From the NCBI GenBank assembly GCA_964436815.1, contig CAYTER010000005.1, positions 3,350-67,349 on the forward strand: a DNA stretch of 64,000 bases. The letters run 5' to 3'. Positions 17,589 through 26,841 of the stretch are shown here, one piece after another. The notes below the pieces were generated by a model. The model saw nothing but the letters and a program-made list of their open reading frames with translations. It searched no databases and was not told the origin of the DNA. Source of the stretch: UBA993 sp964436815. GTDB taxonomy: Bacteria > Bacillota > Dethiobacteria > DTU022. The stretch's first letter is position 1; each line of letters begins with the position of its first letter. The position numbers were made by a program, and so were the translations under genes.

Positions 17589-17688
17589 ACTTCAGTTCCA
17601 TAATTTAGGATAGTCTGATCAATAAACCCTTGCTCACAGCTAAGGTTTGCATAAGCAGCCATCATTAACAGCATAAAAAAAGTTGTTT

Positions 17689-17911
17689 ATGCAAACCGGC
17701 TGCGAACTTTAAGTGAAGAAGCTTGAATTGCCGGCGAAGCAAGGAGCGGAGCAGGCCCGGTCTCTCAATAATAATAAAATCCCGCTTCCGGTTTAATTGA
17801 GAGAACGGCCGAGACCTGAAGACTGATTGTCGAATGGCGAGGTTGCCTGTGAAGCATCGCAGATGAGCCGGGACAATTCAGCCTGAACGATCAGTGAGCT
17901 AAGGTTTGCAT
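17689..17911 (-). repeat. Dispersed structured repeat, copy C (223 bp, inverted)
   Basis: Ends ATGCAAACC (17689-17697) and GGTTTGCAT (17903-17911) are exact complements. The central arms are TCTCTCAAT and ATTGAGAGA where copies A and B have CCCTCAA and TTGAGGG, so pairing is kept although bases differ. Read in reverse it shares AACCTCGCCATTC and GGTCTCGG with copy B; read forward its left half matches the reverse of copy A's right half. Confidence 0.7.
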
Positions 17912-17980
17912 GAGCAACTTTCTATCAATTCGAGTAATAACCGATCTAAAAATGTTTTTTACTTTAAAAGAAAAGAAATC

Positions 17981-18005
17981 AATAAAAGGACGCCCGGGGG
18001 CGTCC
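17981..18005 (-). terminator. Terminator of the formate-THF ligase gene
   Basis: On the minus strand GGACGCCC pairs with GGGCGTCC (17988-18005, 2-nt loop) and is followed by TTTTATT (17981-17987). It lies about 40 bp after the ligase stop codon. Confidence 0.88.
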
Positions 18006-18045
18006 TTTGCCGATAACAAATTGTTTCAAGCGGTAAAGTGAAGGT

Positions 18046-19809
18046 TTAGAAGAGCCCCTGCACTTTGCCTGTTTCCACATCAACATCAACCCGGCGATAG
18101 GCAGGGTTGGCAGCTGTACCGGGCATCAGTGAAATGGCACCGGCAACTGGAACAACAAATCCGGCTCCGCCGTAAGTAAGAATATCGCGGACATGGAGTT
18201 TCCAGCCCTTCGGCACCCCTTTGAGTGTCGGGATATCAGTCAGGCTGAGGTGGGTTTTAACCATACAGGTTCCCATCTTCTGGATTTCAGGATCCGCTTC
18301 CATCCGCTTGGCCTTTTCAAGCGCCTCAGCAGAGTACTCTACACCATCTGCCCCGTATACTTCCTTGGCGATCAGCTCAATACGCTGACGCAGCGGGGTT
18401 TCAAGCTCGTAGAGAAACTTGAAGTTATTAGGCTCGTTACAGGCTTCGACAACAGCGTCGGCAAATTCAAGCGCTCCTTCGCCACCGTACTGCCAATGCT
18501 TGGAGAGGGCAACACGGGCACCGGCTTCTTCAGCCAGGCGGCGCACTGCTTTAACTTCGTTATCAGTATCGGTGTAGAAATGGTTGATACAGACTACCGG
18601 GTTGATCCCGGCTTTCTTAACAGTCTTAATGTGATGGATCAGGTTCTCGCAGCCTTTTTCAACCCAACCCACATTCTCCTGGCTGTAAGCAGGATCAAGC
18701 GGCTGCCCCGGCATAGGAATCGGTGCCCCGCCATGGCATTTAAGGGCCCTGATCGTGGCAACGATAACCGCGCAGTTCGGGGTCAGTCCTGACATACGGC
18801 ACTTAAGGTTCCAGAACTTTTCAAACCCGATATCAGCAGCAAAACCGGATTCAGTGATCACATAGTCACCAAGTTTTAGGGCTACGCGGTCTGCAATGAT
18901 TGAAGACTGACCGATGGCGATGTTGGCGAACGGACCGGCATGGACAAAGACCGGCTGTCCTTCCACTGTCTGGAGCAGGTTCGGGTTGATCGCTTCCACC
19001 ATCCATGCTGTCATCGCTCCGGCAACATCAAGATCGCCGGTGGTAACCGGTTTTCCTTTTTTATCATAGGCAACAACAATCTTCGCCATCCGTTCGCGCA
19101 TATCCTTAAGATCTTTAGCTACAGCCAGGATGGCCATAACCTCGGACGACACGGCGATGGCAAAGTTGGAATTCATCATGAAACCGTCTTTACGTCCGCC
19201 GAGACCGATAATGATGTTACGTAAAGCCTGGGCACAGAAGTCGATTATCCATTTCATTTCTACATTGCGCGGATCAATGTTTAATCTCTTCAGACCGCTG
19301 CGCTCAAGAAAAGCATCAGTGGAATTAAATTCGTGCTGAATCCGTGAAGTCAGCGCCACCATGGCCAGGTTATGGGCGTTCATGATCGCATTGATATCTC
19401 CGGTCAAACCAAGGGAAAAAGGCGTAAGGGGGATACACTGTGCTAAACCGCCGCCGGCAGCCGAGCCCTTGACATTCATAGTCGGACCGCCGGAGGGTTG
19501 GCGGATTGTTGCAATTACATTCTTACCGCGCTTTCCCATACCCTGGGTCAGACCCATGGTCGAAGTAGATTTACCCTCACCCAGAGGAGTGGGAGTAATA
19601 GCCGTAACGTCTATATATTTACCGTCCGGCTTGTCTTTCAGTCTTTCGAGCACTTTCTTGTAATCAACTTTTGCCACATAGTGACCGTGGGGCAGGAGCT
19701 CTTCCTTATCAAGGCCTAGCTCATCTGCTAACTGGTAAACTTGCTTCATATGCGCTTCTGCAGCTTCAGCAATTTCCCAGTCGGCGTGTTTGGTTGGATC
19801 CAACGGCAT
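18046..19809 (-). CDS. fhs: Formate--tetrahydrofolate ligase
   Basis: ATP-dependent formation of 10-formyl-THF from formate, the entry step of the methyl branch of the Wood-Ljungdahl pathway, also used for one-carbon supply. 587 residues, about 30 longer than the common 556-residue form; the extra length includes a charged N-terminus and parts of the C-terminal half. Motifs: TPTPLGEGKSTSTMGL (P-loop, about 71-86), RQPSGGPTMNVKGSAAGGG, and FVHAGPFANIAIGQSS. AAGGAGG precedes the ATG by about 7 nt. It stands alone with its own terminator. Confidence 0.97.
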   Translation of the reverse strand: MPLDPTKHADWEIAEAAEAHMKQVYQLADELGLDKEELLPHGHYVAKVDYKKVLERLKDKPDGKYIDVTAITPTPLGEGKSTSTMGLTQGMGKRGKNVIATIRQPSGGPTMNVKGSAAGGGLAQCIPLTPFSLGLTGDINAIMNAHNLAMVALTSRIQHEFNSTDAFLERSGLKRLNIDPRNVEMKWIIDFCAQALRNIIIGLGGRKDGFMMNSNFAIAVSSEVMAILAVAKDLKDMRERMAKIVVAYDKKGKPVTTGDLDVAGAMTAWMVEAINPNLLQTVEGQPVFVHAGPFANIAIGQSSIIADRVALKLGDYVITESGFAADIGFEKFWNLKCRMSGLTPNCAVIVATIRALKCHGGAPIPMPGQPLDPAYSQENVGWVEKGCENLIHHIKTVKKAGINPVVCINHFYTDTDNEVKAVRRLAEEAGARVALSKHWQYGGEGALEFADAVVEACNEPNNFKFLYELETPLRQRIELIAKEVYGADGVEYSAEALEKAKRMEADPEIQKMGTCMVKTHLSLTDIPTLKGVPKGWKLHVRDILTYGGAGFVVPVAGAISLMPGTAANPAYRRVDVDVETGKVQGLF

Positions 19810-19928
19810 TAAAACAACCTCCTTAAATTATTGAATATTTCTAAAAACCTCCTACGTTATTACACAGACAAGATAGTTAGTTCAACAAAGCCTTCATAAT
19901 TCCTGCTTTAATGTTAAATGTTTCACAA

Positions 19929-20882
19929 TTATTTAAGATTCAGATCACTGAGTGCCGGAATTTTCCCTAAAGAGGTCGCTGTTAATGCCGCTCGTCTAAC
20001 GGCTTCAGATACCGCTTCTGCCGCCATCAAGCTGACCAGGTTTAGATCTGCCGTAACTGAGCCTTTTGAGATTGCATATATTGCATCGCCATCCCACATG
20101 GTGTGGACCGGCCAGATTGATCGGGCCAGGCCGTCATGACCCATGCGGCAGATTTTCTCCAGCGCCGGAGTTTCAAAAGCCGCATTTGTTGCAACGATAC
20201 CCAGGGTTGTATTACCCGGAAAATCCAGTGCCTCCTCTTCCATAAGCAGGGAGATTGTTTTTTCCATCTTTCCGCTTTGTGGATTACGCGGCCCGGCCAG
20301 CAGGGTTCCGTCTTCGTAATAGATATCGCCAAAGGCATTAACTGCCACCAGGGCAGCGACTACTAAATCTCCCCGCAACCTTACCGCCGAACCCTGGCCA
20401 CTTTTGATCGCCCCGGCTGTACCGTACAGTTTCCCCACCGTTGCTCCGGTGCCAGCGCCAACCGAACCTTCCGGCACGGGGCTGCTGCTGGCAGCCAGGC
20501 AGGCCTGGTAACCCATTTCCGCATCGGGGCGGATGGAGCCGTCACCGACAAACAGGTCAAAGAGAACAGCTCCTGATACGATCGGAACGCAGTAAGGGGG
20601 AACGTTAAAGCCACAGCTCTGTTCCTCAAGATATTTAACAATGCCTGCTGCAGCGTCAAGCCCAAAGGCGCTGCCACCGGCTAAAAAAATAGCCTGGACT
20701 TCGCTTACCAGCTGGCCCGGCTTAAGCAAATCAGTTTCCCTGGTGCCTGGCGCTGAGCCTCGCACTTCAACAGCAGCGCGCATTCCTTCTTCTGACAAAA
20801 CCACGGTAACTCCTGTCGCTGCTTCCAAGTTGGATGCGACACCTACTTTAATTCCTCTGACTGCAGTTAAACCGGAGTTCAT
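19929..20882 (-). CDS. P1 family (S58) peptidase, DmpA/BapA-like
   Basis: 317-residue member of the N-terminal-nucleophile family that includes L-aminopeptidase D-esterase DmpA and beta-peptidyl aminopeptidases. Seen: GIKVGVASNLEAATG near the start, FLAGGSAFGLDAAAGIVKYL near 66-85, GAGTGATVGK near 142, and GNTTLGIVATNA near 222, where family members self-cleave before the nucleophile. Then HTMWDGDAIYAIS. The natural substrate is unknown. AGGAGG lies 11 nt before the ATG. It stands divergent to the next gene, with about 75 bp between them. Confidence 0.85.
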   Translation of the reverse strand: MNSGLTAVRGIKVGVASNLEAATGVTVVLSEEGMRAAVEVRGSAPGTRETDLLKPGQLVSEVQAIFLAGGSAFGLDAAAGIVKYLEEQSCGFNVPPYCVPIVSGAVLFDLFVGDGSIRPDAEMGYQACLAASSSPVPEGSVGAGTGATVGKLYGTAGAIKSGQGSAVRLRGDLVVAALVAVNAFGDIYYEDGTLLAGPRNPQSGKMEKTISLLMEEEALDFPGNTTLGIVATNAAFETPALEKICRMGHDGLARSIWPVHTMWDGDAIYAISKGSVTADLNLVSLMAAEAVSEAVRRAALTATSLGKIPALSDLNLK

Positions 20883-20957
20883 AGCGGTTTGAACCTCCTG
20901 CTGGTATAATTGTTAATCAGAATAAAAAATTTGCCCAAGCGGTGAGTGATCATTTAA

Positions 20958-21779
20958 ATGATTATTGACAGTCATGTCCACCTTTTCCCGGAAAAATTGA
21001 TGAAAGCGGTTTATGCTTATTTCCGGAACCAATACGGCTGGAAGATTAATTTTCCGGCCGATCCGGTGCAGCTGCTTACTATCTTGAAGGAAGCCGGATC
21101 CAGCAAATGCATAACCCTGGCTTACACGCATAAACCGGGACTGAGCCGTTCCCTAAACCAGTGGCTCTTTGATTTCTGCAGGGAACATAAGGGCTTGGTA
21201 CCTTTTGGTGCGGTACACCCGGCTGAAAAAGAATTACCGCTAATTGTTGAAGAGTGCCTCGAACGTTTTGATTTCCCCGGCTTTAAAGTTCATTGTCTCG
21301 TCCAGAGGTGCCGGCCTGACGATCAAAGACTCTATCCGCTCTATGAAGCAGTAGTGGAGAAATCACGGGCAGTAATCATGCATGCCGGCAGCTTTCCTCA
21401 GCCTTACGAGGGAATTCTGGAGATAGGACATGTTGAAAATTTACTTCGACGCTATCCCACATTAAAGCTGATCATCGCCCATCTCGGCTTGAATGATCTT
21501 TCAGCTTACACCGGTTTAATGGCTACTTACAAAAATTTGTACCTTGATACTGCCTTTGTTTTTCAAAATGAGATGATCAAAATCCCGCAGGAAAATATTT
21601 TCGAAGCAATCAACGGTTTTCCGGATCGCATTTTCTACGGCAGCGATTTTCCCTTTATCCTTGAACCACCGCAAAATGGAATAGATCGCATAAAAAAACT
21701 CGGTCTTTCCAAAAATGTTCTGGATAAGCTCTTTTATCAGAACGCCGTAAACTTTTTGGCTGAAATCAACCATAAATGA
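20958..21779 (+). CDS. Amidohydrolase family protein (amidohydrolase_2 type)
   Basis: 273-residue TIM-barrel metal-dependent hydrolase. Family marks: MIIDSHVHLFPE at the N-terminus (first metal His pair), FKVHC near 110, VIMHAGSF near 138, IIAHLGLND near 176 and FYGSDFPF near 229 with the catalytic Asp. Relatives include decarboxylases (ACMSD-like) and lactone or amide hydrolases; substrate not predictable. It starts with ATG without a strong ribosome site. It is a single-gene unit between the P1 peptidase promoter and a shared terminator with ftsH. Confidence 0.82.
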   Translation: MIIDSHVHLFPEKLMKAVYAYFRNQYGWKINFPADPVQLLTILKEAGSSKCITLAYTHKPGLSRSLNQWLFDFCREHKGLVPFGAVHPAEKELPLIVEECLERFDFPGFKVHCLVQRCRPDDQRLYPLYEAVVEKSRAVIMHAGSFPQPYEGILEIGHVENLLRRYPTLKLIIAHLGLNDLSAYTGLMATYKNLYLDTAFVFQNEMIKIPQENIFEAINGFPDRIFYGSDFPFILEPPQNGIDRIKKLGLSKNVLDKLFYQNAVNFLAEINHK

Positions 21780-21799
21780 AGGGAACCCGCAGGTTCCCT
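21780..21799. terminator. Hairpin between convergent amidohydrolase and ftsH genes
   Basis: GGGAACC (21781-21787) and GGTTCCC (21792-21798) pair around a 4-nt loop, with an extra A-T closing pair. It lies directly between the two stop codons. T-runs on either side are weak, so efficiency is uncertain. Confidence 0.6.
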
Positions 21800-21806
21800 C
21801 TGATTA

Positions 21807-23813
21807 TTACTCCGGTTTCTCCTTGGTTTCGCTGCGCCTTTGGAAAGAGGCACGGCGATCGGGTTTCTTCCTGACAACGCTGATTTTTTCTTCTTTCAAA
21901 TTATCCTGGAAAACAGGTTCTTTTCCTTCAGCTTCAACTCCAGTCGTATTTTCGCCTTCCTGCCGGTTGTCAGTTTCGACTCCGTCTTCGGGTAAATCTT
22001 CCGCCGGCCGGGACTCTTTCAAGGGCAGCGGTTTCCCTCCCACGAGGGCTTTAATCTCATCAGCATCCAGTGTCTCCTGTTCCAGAAGAGCCTGGGCCAG
22101 GTTTTCCAGCTTATCGCGCTCTTTCTCCAATATGTCCTGCGCTTTCTGGTAACAATTATCGATCGTTTTCCTGATCTCCTGATCGATAGCCTTGGCGATC
22201 TCTTCGCTGTAGTTTCGATCACGGGCCAAGTCACGTCCAAGGAATATCTGGTCATGTTTCCTGCCAAGGGTTATCGGACCCAGAGTTTCACTCATTCCGT
22301 ACTCCATGATCATCTGGCGGACGATTGAAGTAGCTCTCTCCAGGTCGTTCTGGGCTCCGGTACTAATATCATTGAGCACCAGTTTCTCGGCAACCCGCCC
22401 ACCAAGCAAGGTGCTAACCCGGTCGAGCAACTCTGATCGGGTCATGTAGTAGCGGTCCTCTTCCGGAAACATTAAGGTATAACCTCCTGCCCGTCCGCGG
22501 GGAATGATTGAAACTTTGTGAACCGGATCAGTATGCGGCAGCAGATAGCCGACCAGGGCATGCCCGGCTTCATGGTACGCTACAATCTTCTTCTCAAAAG
22601 CACTGATCACCCTGCTCTTCTTCTGGGTTCCGGCAACTACCCGTTCAACTGATTCCTCCAACTCCTGCATCCCGATCCGCTTTGAAGATTTACGGGCGGT
22701 CAACAGGGCCGCTTCATTAACAACATTCTCCAGATCGGCTCCCGTAAATCCCGGTGTGCCGCGAGCTAATACCTTAAGGTCAACGGCTTCTGAGAGCTGC
22801 TTATTCCTGGTGTGTACCTTAAGAATTGCTTCCCGTCCGTTTACATCAGGCAACCCGACGGTAATCTCCCGGTCAAAACGGCCCGGCCTCAAGAGCGCCG
22901 GATCTAAGATATCCGGACGGTTGGTAGCAGCGATGATTATGATTCCTTCATTGACATCGAAACCATCCATCTCAACCAGCAGCTGATTCAGGGTTTGCTC
23001 TCTTTCATCATGCCCACCGCCAAGACCGGCTCCTCGCTGACGGCCAACTGCATCTATTTCATCAATAAAAACAATACAGGGCGAATTTTTTTTGGCATTT
23101 TCAAACATATCCCGCACCCGGGAAGCCCCGACTCCGACAAACATTTCCACAAAATCAGAACCGCTGATGCTGAAAAAGGGCACTCCGGCCTCTCCGGCCA
23201 CAGCCCTGGCCAACAGGGTTTTACCCGTACCCGGCGGCCCAACGAGCAGGACCCCTTTGGGGATCCTTGCCCCAATTTCAATGTATTTTCGCGGGTCTTT
23301 CAGGAAATCAACAATTTCGGAGAGTTCAGCTCTTTCTTCATCCGCACCGGCAACATCCTGAAAGGTAACCTTTTTTTTGTCGCCTTCCTGCAGGCGGGCA
23401 CGGCTTTTACCAAAGTTCATTACTTTATTTCCCCCGCCCTGGGTCTGCTGCATGAAGAAAAAGAAGATCCCGATCAGCAATAGAAATGGAATCAGGTAGG
23501 TTAGGGCGCTTTGCCACCACTTTGGTCCCCTTGGCATGTAGGTTTCCAGAGTTACCTTATTGGCAAGCAGCAGCTCTGTCAGGTTATGATCATCAGGTCT
23601 GATGGTTTTTACTAATGTCCCGTCTTTTAAAACAGCTTCAACTTCACTGCCGTAAAGAGCAACGCTGGCAACCTCACCCTGTTCCACTCGCTGAATAAAC
23701 TGATTATAGGCGATTTCCTCAGGGGGCGTTGCCGTATTAAAGGTGGACAACAGTATAAAGACTACCAGGGCAATGACCAGGTAGAATGTAATTTGACGTA
23801 AAAATGGGCTCAA
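21807..23813 (-). CDS. ftsH: ATP-dependent zinc metalloprotease FtsH
   Basis: Membrane-anchored AAA+ protease for quality control of membrane and regulatory proteins. About 668 residues: transmembrane helices near 8-26 and 102-122, AAA domain with GPPGTGKT (Walker A) and CIVFIDEID (Walker B), SRH region ATNRPDILDPALLRPGRFD, and zinc motif HEAGH near 420. The C-terminal 80 residues are charged and low-complexity. TTG at 23813 chosen because GAGGAGGG lies 6 nt upstream; a TTG at 23837 would include that site. Downstream of hpt and tilS, as in B. subtilis. Confidence 0.96.
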   Translation of the reverse strand: MSPFLRQITFYLVIALVVFILLSTFNTATPPEEIAYNQFIQRVEQGEVASVALYGSEVEAVLKDGTLVKTIRPDDHNLTELLLANKVTLETYMPRGPKWWQSALTYLIPFLLLIGIFFFFMQQTQGGGNKVMNFGKSRARLQEGDKKKVTFQDVAGADEERAELSEIVDFLKDPRKYIEIGARIPKGVLLVGPPGTGKTLLARAVAGEAGVPFFSISGSDFVEMFVGVGASRVRDMFENAKKNSPCIVFIDEIDAVGRQRGAGLGGGHDEREQTLNQLLVEMDGFDVNEGIIIIAATNRPDILDPALLRPGRFDREITVGLPDVNGREAILKVHTRNKQLSEAVDLKVLARGTPGFTGADLENVVNEAALLTARKSSKRIGMQELEESVERVVAGTQKKSRVISAFEKKIVAYHEAGHALVGYLLPHTDPVHKVSIIPRGRAGGYTLMFPEEDRYYMTRSELLDRVSTLLGGRVAEKLVLNDISTGAQNDLERATSIVRQMIMEYGMSETLGPITLGRKHDQIFLGRDLARDRNYSEEIAKAIDQEIRKTIDNCYQKAQDILEKERDKLENLAQALLEQETLDADEIKALVGGKPLPLKESRPAEDLPEDGVETDNRQEGENTTGVEAEGKEPVFQDNLKEEKISVVRKKPDRRASFQRRSETKEKPE

Positions 23814-23908
23814 ACAGAACCCTCCTCTCCAGCACAAGCAATAAAGCTTAAATTAAATTCTAACACAGTGCAAAAACAGAAGCAATTGAGCTATCCCGGT
23901 TCGAAGGT

Positions 23909-24433
23909 TTAGGATTTAAAAACACACAAATCAGCCAACTGGCGATAATTCTCATCAAAATCCAGCCCATAACCGATCACAAATCGATCCGGAATTTTAA
24001 ATCCGCAGTAATCCGGTGAAAACTCAACCTGGCGCCGATCCGGCTTGTCCAGAAGAGTGACCACCTTTAAAGTTTTCGGTCCCCGGCTGAGCAAGTTCTC
24101 ATAAAGATAGGTTAGCGTCAGGCCGGTATCGATGATATCTTCCACGATCAGAACATCTTTGTCCTTGATGCTTTGTTCGAGATCTTTCAATATCCTGACA
24201 ACCCCCGAAGAGTTCGTGTCAGCTCCATAGCTGGAGACAGCCATAAAATCAATCTCGACCGGGACACTGAGGTGACGGACTAAATCACTCATAAATATTA
24301 CGGCACCTTTCAAAACCCCGATTAATAACACTTTTTTCCCTTCATAGTCGGCGGATATCGCTTCAGCCAACTCTTTAATTCTTTTTTCAATTTGCTGAGC
24401 CGTCAGCATTACTTCCATTTTTTCTTCAGCCAT
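23909..24433 (-). CDS. hpt: Hypoxanthine phosphoribosyltransferase
   Basis: Purine salvage: joins hypoxanthine or guanine to PRPP. 174 residues from the ATG at 24433, which has AGGTGG 6 nt upstream; a farther start (24454) would bury it. Family motifs: VLIGVLKGAVIFMSDLVRHL, VEIDFMAVSSYG, PRPP loop VLIVEDIIDTGLTLTYL near 97-113, and late VIGYGLDFDENYR. Between tilS and ftsH, the classic Bacillota arrangement. Confidence 0.95.
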   Translation of the reverse strand: MAEEKMEVMLTAQQIEKRIKELAEAISADYEGKKVLLIGVLKGAVIFMSDLVRHLSVPVEIDFMAVSSYGADTNSSGVVRILKDLEQSIKDKDVLIVEDIIDTGLTLTYLYENLLSRGPKTLKVVTLLDKPDRRQVEFSPDYCGFKIPDRFVIGYGLDFDENYRQLADLCVFKS

Positions 24434-24504
24434 AGATACCACCTTTTCTCTCAATAATTTAAAATACCTTATACCTAAAGGAATGCTTCCCGGTCCATTC
24501 TTAA

Positions 24505-25899
24505 TTATCCTTTATATTCAAGAACCAGTACTTTCGAAGTTCTTTCCGTAACTCTGTAAGGGTGAGCGATCCTCATTCCAGCGACCCAAATTATTTCTTC
24601 CCCAACTGTCACCAGAGGGACCTGATCTCTGAAAAATCTGTCTACCTTTTGATCAATCATAAACCTTTTCAGCTTTTTACTGCCCCCGGATCCCTGCGGG
24701 AAAAAACGATCTCCCGGTTTTCTAAAACGGACAATAATCCTGCCTGAAGGTAACTGATCATAGTCTAAGTAAGCAAAACTGCTGACGGGCGGCCATTCGA
24801 GCTCATCACTTCGGGATAGGGTGGCACAGATCTCGCGTCCCCCGGGAAGCCTGGTCACACCCGGGATGATCACCCTGATTTCAGCATCTTTATTTTTTTT
24901 AATTAAACTCTTGCGGGTGACCACCAAATTATTGGTTGTCCGGTAAGCCCGCAACCTGCCGGGAAGGTGAAGCTGAACTCCTGGTTTTCTGCCTTTTGAA
25001 AGGGCAATAAGCTGTTCAATATGCAAACGGCTAAATTCTTTTCCAGTTCTGAAACGAAACAGCAACAGGCGCAGGACTCTGCCACTAAGGGCTACCGGCA
25101 AACCTGTTAATGCCTGAGCATTAAGATATAAGCTATTCTCCTTAAATTCAGCCAACTCGGTTGCTTTTCTCCGGGCCAGATAACGAAGAAAACGGCGATC
25201 TTCAGCAGCAAGGTCGGCCAGGCTGGCCAGAGCTTCCCGAATCCTTGGGTTGTAACGCTGCTCAAGATGTGGGATGAGCTCCAGGCGAATTTTATTACGA
25301 GTGTAGTCCTGTTCTAGATTACTGCTGTCTGTGTAAGGTTGAAGCCCCTTTTCAAGACAATACTTCTCAATCTCGCTACGTCTGAAACTAAGAAGAGGGC
25401 GGATTAATCTTATATTCCCAACGCTGCGCAGTGGCAGGATCCCCGCCAACCCGTCAATCCCGCTGCCGCGAAGCAGATTGAGTAAAACTGTTTCAGATTG
25501 ATCATCACGATGATGCCCGAGAGCAATCGCTGTTGCCTTGTATTTTCTGGCGGTCTCCAGTAAAAAGTGATAACGCGCTTTTCGTCCGGCAGCCTCTTCT
25601 GACAACCCGGTTTCTTTCTTGTAGTTTCGAATATCGACCGTTTTTGATTCAAAAGGCAGGTTTAACCTGTCGGTAAAAGCTGCAACCCCTTTTTCTTCCA
25701 GAACAGCCTCCGGGCGCAAGCCATGATTCAAATGGGCCACCACAAGCTTTAGTTTATAGTCAAAGGCCAGTCGATCGAAAAGGTGAAGGAGGCACAGGGA
25801 GTCAGGGCCGCCTGAAACGGCGAGAATAATCTTATCACCTCGTGATAAAAGGTGTTTTCTGTCAATATAATCTTTAAAGCGCTCATAAAGCATCGGCAT
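24505..25899 (-). CDS. tilS: tRNA(Ile)-lysidine synthetase
   Basis: Makes lysidine at C34 of tRNA-Ile(CAU), changing AUG to AUA decoding. 464 residues. The PP-loop AVSGGPDSLCLLHLF is near residue 24, followed by VVAHLNHGLR, ALGHHRDDQSETVLLNLLRGSG and the DSSN...RNKIRLELIPHL segment; the C-terminal domain ends with FRKPGDRFFPQG and a WVAG-type terminus. Start at 25899 (MPMLYERF) by GGAG placement; upstream extension to 25956 is not family-like. spoIIE, which precedes tilS in B. subtilis, is absent here. Confidence 0.93.
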   Translation of the reverse strand: MPMLYERFKDYIDRKHLLSRGDKIILAVSGGPDSLCLLHLFDRLAFDYKLKLVVAHLNHGLRPEAVLEEKGVAAFTDRLNLPFESKTVDIRNYKKETGLSEEAAGRKARYHFLLETARKYKATAIALGHHRDDQSETVLLNLLRGSGIDGLAGILPLRSVGNIRLIRPLLSFRRSEIEKYCLEKGLQPYTDSSNLEQDYTRNKIRLELIPHLEQRYNPRIREALASLADLAAEDRRFLRYLARRKATELAEFKENSLYLNAQALTGLPVALSGRVLRLLLFRFRTGKEFSRLHIEQLIALSKGRKPGVQLHLPGRLRAYRTTNNLVVTRKSLIKKNKDAEIRVIIPGVTRLPGGREICATLSRSDELEWPPVSSFAYLDYDQLPSGRIIVRFRKPGDRFFPQGSGGSKKLKRFMIDQKVDRFFRDQVPLVTVGEEIIWVAGMRIAHPYRVTERTSKVLVLEYKG

Positions 25900-25977
25900 T
25901 TCATTCCGGCTCCGGGCAAAGATAAAAAAACACCCTGATCCAGAGTGCCTTTCCAAAAGTTATCTTGCTAAAGCTAT

Positions 25978-26376
25978 TTAAAAAGCTTCCCTGAAGGAAC
26001 CACGACCGCCTCTTTTAGATTCAGTGTTTCTTTTCAGGTCCAGCAGTCTTTCATCGCTTTCTTTAAGAAAACGGTTCATTTTATCTTCAAAAGAGGCTTT
26101 ATTGACCGGGGCAGGCCTGCTGCGTCCATTATTGTTCTGGGCCTTGTACCCGTCAACTGCCTGGCGGATTGAAAGGCCGATTTTCCCGCTGTTTTCGACA
26201 TTTAGGATTTTAACTTTGACCCGATCGGTTTTTTTAAAAAATTCGTTAATGTCTTTGACGTATTCATCTGCCACTTCTGAAATATGGACCAATCCGGTAA
26301 TTCCACCGGGGAGCTCAACAAAAGCACCGAATTTTGTGATTCCAGTGATCACCCCATCCATGATACTGCCAACCAC
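25978..26376 (-). CDS. yabR: S1-domain RNA-binding protein, YabR-like
   Basis: 132 residues: one S1 domain (VGSIMDGVITGITKFGAFVELPGG shown by VITGITKFGAFVELP and LVHISEVADEYVKDI) and a basic low-complexity tail ending in RGGRGSF. Likely binds ribosomes or RNA. Start is uncertain. The GTG at 26376 has its AGGAGG 24 nt away, whereas an in-frame ATC at 26391 is exactly 9 nt from it and gives the 5-residue leader usual in this family. Lies between the divIC-like and tilS genes. Confidence 0.88.
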   Translation of the reverse strand: MVGSIMDGVITGITKFGAFVELPGGITGLVHISEVADEYVKDINEFFKKTDRVKVKILNVENSGKIGLSIRQAVDGYKAQNNNGRSRPAPVNKASFEDKMNRFLKESDERLLDLKRNTESKRGGRGSFREAF

Positions 26377-26457
26377 GATATCTTTCTTGATAAAGAAACC
26401 CCTCCTTGGTGAAATTACACGCAGACTAAGGATATTATAACTTTTATTGCATTATTG

Positions 26458-26793
26458 TCAATCCTCAAACTGAAAGATAACCTCATCCGGCTTAACCAGA
26501 CCAAGCCTTTCGCGAGCCAACACTTCGATATAATCCAAATCCTGTAACCGCAGTATTTCTTCTTCCAGCTCCGCCTGCCTTTCGCGCATTTCAATAATTG
26601 TCGCTTCCAATTCTTCCAGCGCTTTGCCGGCCTGATACTGCCTGATATATTGAGCCCCGATAATAATTAAAAGGCCGCAGACCATAAAACCAAGGATAAT
26701 GATCAGCAGTCTGTACATACTGTAACGATTTTCCCTGTGCCGGCCGGGAAAAGTAGTTAAGGCATCGTTTTTACGCCTTCGAGCAGCGGGCAT
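26458..26793 (-). CDS. Septum formation initiator, DivIC/FtsB-like
   Basis: Bitopic cell-division protein of about 111 residues: basic cytoplasmic N-terminus (MPAARRRK), one membrane helix (about 27-48, LLIIILGFMVCGLLIII), then a coiled coil (ALEELEATIIEMRERQAELEEE) and the family's ARERLGLVKPDEVIF ending. Start at 26793 chosen because GGAG lies 11 nt upstream; 26826 is an in-frame alternative with a poorer site. Downstream of HU and upstream of the S1-domain gene. The yabP and yabQ genes usually found just before divIC are missing. Confidence 0.88.
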   Translation of the reverse strand: MPAARRRKNDALTTFPGRHRENRYSMYRLLIIILGFMVCGLLIIIGAQYIRQYQAGKALEELEATIIEMRERQAELEEEILRLQDLDYIEVLARERLGLVKPDEVIFQFED

Positions 26794-26841
26794 TAGATGA
26801 TCAACTCCGCTATTATAATCAATCATCTCTTATGAAAGGAA

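Larger units (their letters stand above)
17589..18045. other. Convergent intergenic region holding repeat copy C
   Basis: 457 bp between the converging folK and formate-THF ligase genes. It holds repeat copy C (17689-17911), flanked on its left by a further AAGGTTTGCATAAGC (17642-17656) that nearly repeats the element's right end, and ends in the terminator of the ligase gene. No gene is supported. Confidence 0.5.

Noticed and set aside
6162..17911. Reading the repeats as classical MITEs
   Set aside because: True MITE ends should be the same sequence in each copy; here the ends differ between copies but stay complementary within each. I saw no consistent target-site duplication.
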